A stretch of 64,000 nucleotides of DNA from Aporrectodea caliginosa (taxonomy: Eukaryota > Annelida > Clitellata > Crassiclitellata > Lumbricidae), in NCBI GenBank assembly GCA_020284085.1, contig JACEVL010000152.1, forward strand, positions 429,501-493,500, read 5' to 3'. This document shows positions 56,476 through 64,000 of the stretch, in pieces; positions within the stretch are counted from its first letter, which is position 1; each line of letters begins with the position of its first letter. The notes beneath the pieces were generated by a model. The model was given only the letters and a program-made list of their open reading frames with translations. It was not told where the DNA came from and did not search any database. The position numbers were made by a program, and so were the translations under genes.

Positions 56476-58913
56476 TCATAGATTAATCAGACTGAAAGTG
56501 ATAAGTTTTTGGCTTAAAGCAAATGATAGCCTCAGTAAGAGGTAAACTGCGAATGTGAGAAGAGTAGATATTTAACGAAATATGGACCAGTAACAGTGAA
56601 TGCTCACCTGTCTTATACAGGATATGCACAAGTATACACATTTCAACACTGATATATATATAAACAATGCAAGGCAAACGAGACACTCACTCTGGCTAAT
56701 AGCCTCATGGTGTTCCATGACTTTTATGGTAAACAACACAATACAAGCAATTACACGCAAACATTTGGTTATAGGTCACAGTGCTAATGTCTAAATTATC
56801 AACAATGTACGAGTGAAGTGGTGATATACATTGTACAGCATAAAGGCAATTACTCAAAGGTACATCAGATGAAACAAACAAACAATGATAGCATGATAAT
56901 AACGACTTACTTACTAATAAAAGAAATGCACCACAAACATGATTACCAAACACCGTATTTACTTTGTCATTTGTGAAAATGAGCATAAGAAACAAAAAAA
57001 TTAAACCTGTTTCTGTGGCAACCTCGCGATCTTTGTCATCATCCGGTGGCTGCTTTATCTTCCACGAGGTTTCCGGAAGAGATTGATAGTCATCCCAGGA
57101 ATACAGGCGGAGCATGTCCATGGCCGCTCCAACATATCGCGGAATGAAGCAGTGCTTGTTGGACTCAAGGGCAGCACGCAGGATTACGTCAGTTTTAATT
57201 TCATCGTTCATGTTAAGAAATAACGAGACCCTTTGACTTTCTTGCCAGTACTTTGAAGAGAACAGCTAAACATAAGGAAAATCTTCACTTGTTACACACT
57301 GCTGAGAATTTATATATGCCAGAACCCAGTGGCACTTCCCTAGTGTCACTTTGTGCTTTTCCATTCTTTTCTTTTAATGTCTCTCCTATTATAAGGGGCC
57401 GTTCACATATTATATAACGCAAAAAATCTCAATTTTTGCCTACCCCCACCCCTAATAACGTTACATAACAGCAGCTGTGACCCCCCACCCCTATATTATA
57501 TAACAGATATGCTTCCTACCCCCCTACCCCCAGTGTACTATTTGAAAACTTGTACTACTACTAAATACATTATCCCCTACTTATAAATCATTCATCACAT
57601 CACTCATTTATCACCTCATTCGCTCATTCATCACCTCATTTAAGCTGCCGTAACTTACAACACCACTATTCTAATTATCTTATTTTCAACTTGTAGCTGT
57701 CAGAACTGAGTCAATGGTATAATAACCAATTAATTCATGGCTAACTCTCAGAGCTATTAAAGACAATTTTGTTACCTTATACTTGTCACAAGTTGCGACC
57801 TGTCAGTGTGATACTTTGAATATTAAACGAAATTTATTGATTTCTTGATTGAGAATGCGTCCTAAATGAACAATATGGCCACCCTCGAATAGTTTGAAAT
57901 AGAGCGCTGCTACCTACCAGCTAGCCACATCCCATATTATGCAAAGCACTGAGTGAGTAAGTAACTAAAACACAATTAGTAATGAAGAATATTTATTAAA
58001 ATATTACAGTGAAAGTCCAATGGTCAGACAAACAAGCAAAATAGCATAAGCTGAAAAAGTTTGTTATATAACGAAAGCTTGAACCTACCCCACCCACCAT
58101 AAACCTATAACGCTAACAAAACAGGAACCCACCCACCTACCCCTTGAGCGTTATATAATATGTGAACGGCCCCTAATTATGCATGTATATGTGCATGAAT
58201 AGATGTAAGTAGGCAATTATGCGTGTATCCATGCATGTATTCCCGCAATGACGTATACATGAATGCATACAGTAATGGATGGATAGACGCATGCATGGAT
58301 GGATAACATAGCTTTGTTTTAAGTTTCATCGTAGCTAGTTCTGACAGCTTGTGTCCACTTCTCTTTCATCCAGTGTCAATATTTACATGACAGAGTCGGC
58401 GGAAGACTATTAACAGTCATTTAAAATTCTATAGCGTAAAGTTCGCTACCAGACATGCTAAAGCCTGTCTCTGACAATGCAATTTTCATGTAATCCACGT
58501 CTCACTGCTGTGTAACTTCGTTCGCCTTATTAATTTATGCGATGCTAATAATAATACATTTATCTAATACGTTAAGGTGCCATTTATTTAACTTCAATAA
58601 CTCTACGCATAAAGTAATTTACCCACTAATATATTATATACTAATATATTCCACGTATTAGTATAAATTTGTCACAGCGACTTCGGGAAGAATACAAAAC
58701 TGCACAACAGGCATTTACTTACATACTTACTTCATCAGCAACACTGTTATCATGCTAAAACACTGTCGGAAACAAATCAATAGCTTTTACCTTTTCAGAA
58801 ACAACCGATGACTGTCGGCGTTTTTCTTCCTCACCCAACTGTGCTACCCTCAGCTTAATTTCCTTTCTAAATGCCTGCTTCGAAAGTCTAATTCCTGCCG
58901 CTCCTGCTGCCAT
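56030..58913 (-). CDS. MTHFS: 5-formyltetrahydrofolate cyclo-ligase (methenyltetrahydrofolate synthetase)
   Basis: Three minus-strand exons, 58913-58791, 57265-57007 and 56262-56030, join in phases 0 and 1 to give 204 aa, the usual length of the animal enzyme. It catalyses the ATP-dependent conversion of 5-formyl-THF to 5,10-methenyl-THF in one-carbon metabolism. Family signatures seen: an N-terminal basic helix LSKQAFRKEIKLRVAQL; CFIPRY; DMLRLYSWDDY; the signature GRGKGYYDSFF in exon 3; and VGLAFREQICDSLPTSDHDV before the C-terminus FVLFDESNQL. An ATG two codons upstream (58919) gives MKMAAG and could also be used. Intron 1 contains a complete inverted-repeat transposon. No frameshift or stop interrupts the gene. 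Confidence 0.95.
56325..56388. mobile_element. Truncated left end of the AATCGATTAG hAT family
   Basis: CAGAAATGGGCAAGAGTATT and the following ATTAGAATTAAAATTAGCTA match the beginning of the element at 30272. It lies in MTHFS intron 2 and has no right end. Confidence 0.6.
56446..56474 (+). repeat. (AATC)n microsatellite
   Basis: CAATCAATCAATC in MTHFS intron 2. Confidence 0.9.
57007..57265 (-). CDS. MTHFS: MTHFS exon 2
   Basis: The acceptor is ccttatgtttag|. It reads LFSSKYWQESQRVSLFLNMN, then CFIPRYVGAAMDMLRLYSW, and ends EVATETG. The donor ACAG|GTTTAA leaves phase 1. It matches the middle part of the enzyme. Confidence 0.92.
57394..58174. mobile_element. Inverted-repeat DNA transposon in MTHFS intron 1
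   Basis: The ends AGGGGCCGTTCACATATTAT and ATAATATGTGAACGGCCCCT belong to a perfect inverted repeat of about 27 bp. The 781-bp interior has C-rich subterminal runs (CCTACCCCCACCCC) and no transposase. The target duplication is unclear, so the superfamily is open. Confidence 0.8.
58791..58913 (-). CDS. MTHFS: MTHFS exon 1
   Basis: It encodes MAAGAAGIRLSKQAFRKEIK and LRVAQLGEEEKRRQSSVVSEK, 41 codons ending in phase 0 at GAAAAG|GTAAAA. Upstream in-frame sequence includes another ATG (58919). Confidence 0.9.
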
Positions 58914-59130
58914 TTTCATGAACCTTGACCTCGCCAACCAAACGATAGACGATATATTACGCAGAATAACAACACACTATATGACGTAAGAGACCATCCA
59001 TGTAGTACGTACGCAAAAATCTGGAAAAAATTCACCCTCCCTACGCTTGACCATTGCCTTCTAGATACTACGGCTTGACGCGCAACCCACTCCCCGAAAA
59101 CAATACAACGGTCTATATGCTGACTGTATC

Positions 59131-59697
59131 TAGAGCTGTAGGCTACCGATTAAACGGCCATACGCGTAATCCGGCCAATTAAGTTATTAGAACAATCGGT
59201 ATAATCGGGTGTCGGCAGAAAAAATCGGTTAATCGGTGCCGATGTCAAAATTGTGCTATAATTTAATAATTTTACTTGAATTATTGCATATTCTAAGTTT
59301 TTCGTCAATTTTCATCTTTCGTTTTCGTTTTTCGTTTTACGTCCCTTATTATTTACGCATTAAAACATCCGTTAACAACTTCCCAACTTAATTTAAACGT
59401 CCACCCTTAGCCTATAGGCTAATATTTGTGTGAGCATAGACACGACAATAGGAATTCGAACCTCTCGTGTTGTAAGAATGGATGCTGGAAGTACGACAAA
59501 AGAAGCCTTGGAAGACCAGTAGTAACAAGTCGACCATGATAATAGTTGTGACGAAAGATTATGTTTCGGAACCGAACATTTTGAGTAAACAAATAATTAA
59601 ATATTCGATCTCATAATGGGTAGGCTATTGACAGTTTAATAATCGGCTATACGCGGTATCGGCATAATCGGCAAAAAGCGATATCGGTACAGCTCTA
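59131..59697. mobile_element. hAT-like element with AATCGG subterminal repeats
   Basis: The ends TAGAGCTGTAGGCTACCGAT and ATATCGGTACAGCTCTA are partial inverted repeats; the flanking 8-mers actgtatc and acagtatc differ at one base. Repeats of AATCGG/ATCGGC occur near both ends. Non-coding. Confidence 0.75.
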
Positions 59698-60158
59698 ACA
59701 GTATCCATGTGAATATTTATAAACTTAATATAACTCGGTGAACTAGTCTAGGCCTAAATATATAACAAGTGCGTCCACTGAACATCTGTTGGACTAATAA
59801 TAGACCAGTGTACAGCCTAGACTAAGTGTTAAAAGCACCCTATATAGCTGACAGTTCGTATCTTAATTTGACCAGCGGCAATCAACAATAGTTTAGGCCA
59901 GATTGAACGACGTGTAATCCAGCCAGATAAGCCTAAGTCGCGGACATACAGTTAAGTGTGTGATATCTCTCCCACAACCCTAATTCATTCTTTCTCCCTA
60001 GTCCCTATACTAATTTTAAGAGTAAGTAAGTATATTCTTTATTAACCATGCAATTGCTAATCGCACTTTGTCTGATAGCTGAACCGTTACTCGTCTGAAC
60101 AAAGGCCAATATAGACAAAGTATTATCGAGGTTTACCCCACCCCCACCCCCAGTAGAC

Positions 60159-61037
60159 CAGAGATGGGTAACTAATCGATTAGATGCTAATCGATTAGCT
60201 AATCGATTAGACAAACAGCTAATTCTAATTCTAATCGATTAGCTGTCATCTGAAGCTAATTCTAATTCTAATTGATTAGCAATTGCAGCTAATTGCTAAT
60301 CGAAAATCGATTAGCTGATCGATTAGCTGTCTGAAAATTAAGCGTTCATTATAAGAATGAGTTTAGTAATATTGAGTTTGAAGAATATACTTACTTACTT
60401 ACTTATCTGAAGGCTGTTTAAAAAATCAATTATCTGGTCATGGCTCTATGTCCATTCTGCTCATGTAACACTGAATAATTTTCACGTGTTCATGTTCTTC
60501 GTCTCAGCTGCCATGGAACTTGTATTTAGTTCTGCTGGCTACGTCGTAAACGCTAGGCGCAATAGGCTAAGTGATGCACTGATTCAAGAGATGATAATTG
60601 CAAAATGCAATAGTGAGCTTATGCAGTAGCAATGTCAATAACTGCAGCATGTATTGACCGATGTGGTGTTGCCTGCCGGTATGTGGACTATTCTCACATA
60701 TAGCAGTTGTGCAGCATTAGGTACTGTAATAAGATACAGATTTAGGCATTGTAATAGGCTGCAGCTTTATGTATTTTAATAGGCTACAGCAACTGGCTGT
60801 ATTAACTTGTTGTGCTTTGATTAAAATTTGACAAATTCATGAAGGAAATAATTATATACACTGTATCAAACTATCGATATCTAATTCTAATTGCTAATCG
60901 ATTAGCTGCTGATAATTCTAATTCTAATCGATTAGCTAGAAGCTTTTGCTAATTCTAATTCTAATCGATTAGCAAATTTGAGGAGCTAATTCTAATTCTA
61001 ATCGATTAGCTATTCTAGCTAATCGTACCCATCTCTG
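60159..61037. mobile_element. hAT derivative with C-terminal dimerisation remnant, CTAATCGATTAG repeats
   Basis: The ends are CAGAGATGGGTA and TACCCATCTCTG, with a perfect 8-bp duplication cagtagac (60151-60158, 61038-61045). Both subterminal regions are packed with TAATCGATTAG words. Between 60507 and 60628 the plus strand encodes SAAMELVFSSAGYVVNARRN and RLSDALIQEMIIAKCNSEL, the hAT C-terminal dimerisation motif (compare ERVFS.AG....K.R.RL), preceded by an acceptor-like ttcgtctcag. It is an internally deleted Ac-type hAT copy. Confidence 0.9.
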
Positions 61038-61569
61038 CAGTAGACCCATAAGCAAGCAAAAGCATAATCATTAGTCCCAGGGTTACCCCTCCATGCGTGC
61101 GTAGGCTTACTAAATGGATGGCCCCTAGTTCTGTATTCATTATGATTCACGTTCTCTGAAAAAAATAGCAAGTACGTCGGTGACCCGTAGCAAAACAAGG
61201 TTTATTTTTCCTGAGAAATTACTTCTACCACAAGTACTTAATTAATAATTGCAATGTTAATGCATCAGAATCAATGACACTTCATAATTACGCAATCCTA
61301 ACAGTAAGTAAGAAAATACTAATATAATATAGGCCTGCCTAATGATGAAAAGTAACTGTAATGATAATTTCACGATTGACTAACAAAATTTAATAATTTC
61401 CAAAATATCTAGGGCCTACTGTAGGCCCTATAGGCCTACCCGGGCCAGGTGCATACAATTTAAAAACTGATCGACTGACTGACTTTAATTTTGTTCACTC
61501 ATTCATTCTCACTCACTCAATCAATCAATGAACCAATCGCGCAAAAACTCAAATACTCGACACTCAAAC

Positions 61570-62448
61570 TATACCCCGCAGCCGATCGAGTCGATCGATC
61601 GAGTCGATCATAAACTCGGCCAAGTCGAGTCGATCGAAAAATCGTCGACTCGATCGACTCGCCGATCGAGTCGATCGTAAACTCGGCCAAGTCGAGTCGA
61701 TCGTTGTTTCCTCGACTCGACTCGACTCTGAAACATTTTACTTACTATTTCTTCACAAAATGACAGACCTTATGATATAATGACGTAATTCTGTGTAAAC
61801 ACACAACGTATATACCGTATGAACCTAATACGAAATTCAGTGCAAATAATAAACCTCTTGGCGCTTTCTTATTAGTGGAAGTTATAGAGATACAGGTACT
61901 TTCACAGTTTAACTATAATAGAAAGATATTACACGTCCTCTACTGCCGTCTTATTTGTTGATCTGGTACTAATTTATGTACCGTTTAGGAGATTCCATTG
62001 TAGCCTAGCTGCCTAGCTGATCAAGTCGACAGATTATAGCTAGGCTTAATCCTTACAAGTCAACCACAGGCAGACACGATGTCATTATAATACATGAACT
62101 GTTACAGTTTACCAGTTCAATTACATGCAGTTGATGCTTTGTACATTAGACACCAGAGCTATAGAAGTTTTAACTCGAATTACAGTTGTTAATAGAACTG
62201 TTATGAGCATTGACAGTTTGAGGAAGAGCGTGCAATTGAAATACATGAGTAATTTAGATACTGGATTATAAGAGTGCAACAGTCGTCAGCAATTTTGGCC
62301 AAGTCGACGAAGTCGATCGAGTCGATCGTCGTCCCAGCCAAGTCGATCGAGTCGTCGAAAGGTCGGCGAGTCGACGAAGTCGATCGAGTCGATCGTCGGC
62401 CGAGCCAAGTCGATCGTATACACTCGACTCGATCGACTGCGAGGTATA
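61570..62448. mobile_element. hAT-like element with GTCGATCGAGTCGA subterminal repeats
   Basis: The ends TATACCCCGCAGCCGATCGA and TCGATCGACTGCGAGGTATA are inverted repeats. actcaaac is duplicated perfectly (61562-61569, 62449-62456). Long runs of CGATCGAGTCGA words occupy the first 165 bp and last 160 bp. The central part is AT-rich and non-coding. Confidence 0.88.
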
Positions 62449-62972
62449 ACTCAAACACTCAATCATCTGAGCATCTGCTGATAAAAGTTGTGATCATTGG
62501 GAGTGAAAAACAGAATATATGCTATGTGACGGAAAAACCAAGAGGCCTAGGCCTACTAATAAGCAGTGACAGAGAGAAAATGTCTTAATTAAGTCTCGAG
62601 GTCTAACATAACTGGAAACCACCGAGTACACCGGTCTATTGCTTAAAAAGACTTCGGTGTGTACGTGCGGGTGTGTGCATATGTGCGTACGTGTAGGCCT
62701 AGTTGTGTGTGTAGGCCCTATGTGTGTGCGCAGTGCGCACACAACGTATAGGCTACGCATAAGCTTTAACGCCTCTGTATGAAATGCGAGGATCAAAGAG
62801 AGCCTTTTCAAGACAAAGCAATTAGCCTTATAACTGCAGCGGCGCGGCGCAAAAATGACATTGCATGCTTGTTCAACCGAAACTCATAGTCACCGAGTTC
62901 GACTATATCCTTATAAATTCTCGTTTCACAGGAAGTGCAGAATACCCTTAATTACATAGGCTATGAGTATAC

Positions 62973-62977
<5 letters not shown>

Positions 62978-63019
<42 letters not shown>
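62978..63019 (+). repeat. (TA)n microsatellite
   Basis: Pure ATATATAT run of about 42 bp. Confidence 0.92.
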
Positions 63020-63020
<1 letters not shown>

Positions 63021-63114
63021 CAGTTTTACAGTGCTCGTTGCTAAACATCGGCGGTACTTTGACACCTGGAAAACCGTGCAAAAAAACAATTTTTCAAATT
63101 CCCACGTCTTTTTT

Positions 63115-63188
63115 CTTTCTGTCTGTTTGTTTCTCTGTCTGTCTGTCTGCCGTCCGTCCGTCCGTCCATCCGTCCATCTGTCTGTCTG
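63115..63188 (+). repeat. (TGTC)n/(CGTC)n array
   Basis: TGTCTGTC turning into CCGTCCGTCCGT. Confidence 0.9.
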
Positions 63189-63780
63189 CAGATGTTTTGA
63201 ACGATTGCACGAAATGCTCAATTGTTCGTTTTTTTGGAAACTTTTCGCTACTTTTTGCTGCATAAGCTAACGTCATAAATATAGGTTATAATAAAAGATT
63301 CAAATTCTCCGCAACTATAAGTACAACATGTAACACTAATAATATTATATATAACAGTCGCTTTTGAAGTTTTGATGGGGTTTGATGCGCAGTATTATAC
63401 GTGGCTTGCATGGGTTCCCTTCGAATTTGGACTCCGACGTAAATTGAAGCTCAATCTCAGTGGATTTTCTGGGCCAGCACTCCACCATAAGCACCCATTT
63501 CACTACTTAAACCAACAGCAGCATAGGTGAAAATTAAGTTATTTTCTGCAAGAAATTTTGCGCTTATCATAGTCTCGGACGCGTTATCTATTCAGTTTCA
63601 GTGAATTGATCGGGTGAAATCCTCCACCACCGCTGCCAGAGGTAGGCCTATAGGGCAGTGGCGTAAATCGTGGGGGACAGAGGGGGACCGTCCCGCCAAA
63701 GTTTTGACTCCTCCCCAAAAAAGCCGGCCCTCGTATAATCTGCCCCCAAGTTATGCATAGATTTTAGCCTCTGATATATA

Positions 63781-63935
63781 CAGTGGAGGCGCCAGGATTT
63801 CATATTTGGGGGCTAAAGCTCCAAGCCCTTCCCTCCTGTCCCCTCCTCCCTGTGATTTGCATTGATTTCACACTTTTGGGGGCGGAGCCGCAGTTAAAAG
63901 GAGGTTAAGCCCCCCTAGCGCTGGCGCCGCCACTG
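63781..63935. mobile_element. Very short inverted-repeat element
   Basis: CAGTGGAGGCGCCAGGATTT at the left and TAGCGCTGGCGCCGCCACTG at the right are imperfect inverted repeats, 155 bp apart end to end, with mirrored TTTGGGGGC words inside. The ends resemble those of the hAT derivative at 48599. No clear target duplication. Confidence 0.6.
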
Positions 63936-64000
63936 CTGCTATAGGGTATAGGGTATACTTTGTAAATGTTTCTCAGATCATCGACATTTTTAACCTACAA

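Larger units (their letters stand above)
62460..63660. other. Intergenic DNA, microsatellites only
   Basis: Contains the (TA)n and TGTC runs listed; otherwise no gene or repeat family was recognised. 63655-63780 starts with CAGTGGCGTAAATCGTGGGG, resembling a hAT left end without a matching right end. Confidence 0.5.

Overview
The window is eukaryotic, almost certainly from an invertebrate animal. Its few genes are split by GT-AG introns, and most of the sequence is transposable elements, SINEs, LINE tails, minisatellites and microsatellites. Nothing bacterial (operons, ribosome binding sites, CRISPR) is present. Gene content and repeats fit a marine invertebrate, perhaps a deuterostome, but the species cannot be fixed from this sequence.

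Four genes can be assembled from exons whose splice phases agree. (1) Plus strand, 5.75-32.2 kb: the 3' part of an adaptor with a C-terminal tensin-like SH2 domain, in six exons with a 16.7-kb intron 2. (2) Minus strand, 42.8-40.6 kb: the last three coding exons of transportin-3 (TNPO3); the rest of that gene was not found. (3) Plus strand, 46.3-51.4 kb: an unrecognised two-exon gene of about 672 codons, Ser/Thr-rich with a polyQ tract, two PP1-docking-like motifs and a C-terminal membrane anchor. (4) Minus strand, 58.9-56.0 kb: a complete three-exon MTHFS gene (5-formyltetrahydrofolate cyclo-ligase, 204 aa). No functional link between the four is evident.

Region by region: 1-5.7 kb holds TGTC/GACA arrays, two small DNA transposons, a third inverted-repeat element and LINE/SINE fragments. 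5.7-32.2 kb is the SH2 gene, whose introns carry a cluster of unrelated minisatellites, SINEs, LINE 3' ends and two copies of a TACCCG-rich hAT-like element. A 21-bp minisatellite follows the SH2 stop codon. 33-40 kb is largely transposon-derived, including a decayed transposon protein on the minus strand. 40.6-42.8 kb is the TNPO3 3' end. 43-64 kb contains the anchored-protein gene, MTHFS and many DNA transposons, and is conspicuously rich in the word TAGGCCTA.

The most striking feature is a set of at least ten different short DNA transposons flanked by 8-bp target duplications, nine of them hAT-like by their terminal repeats. Many carry a family-specific word repeated near the ends, and three retain recognisable scraps of transposase coding sequence.
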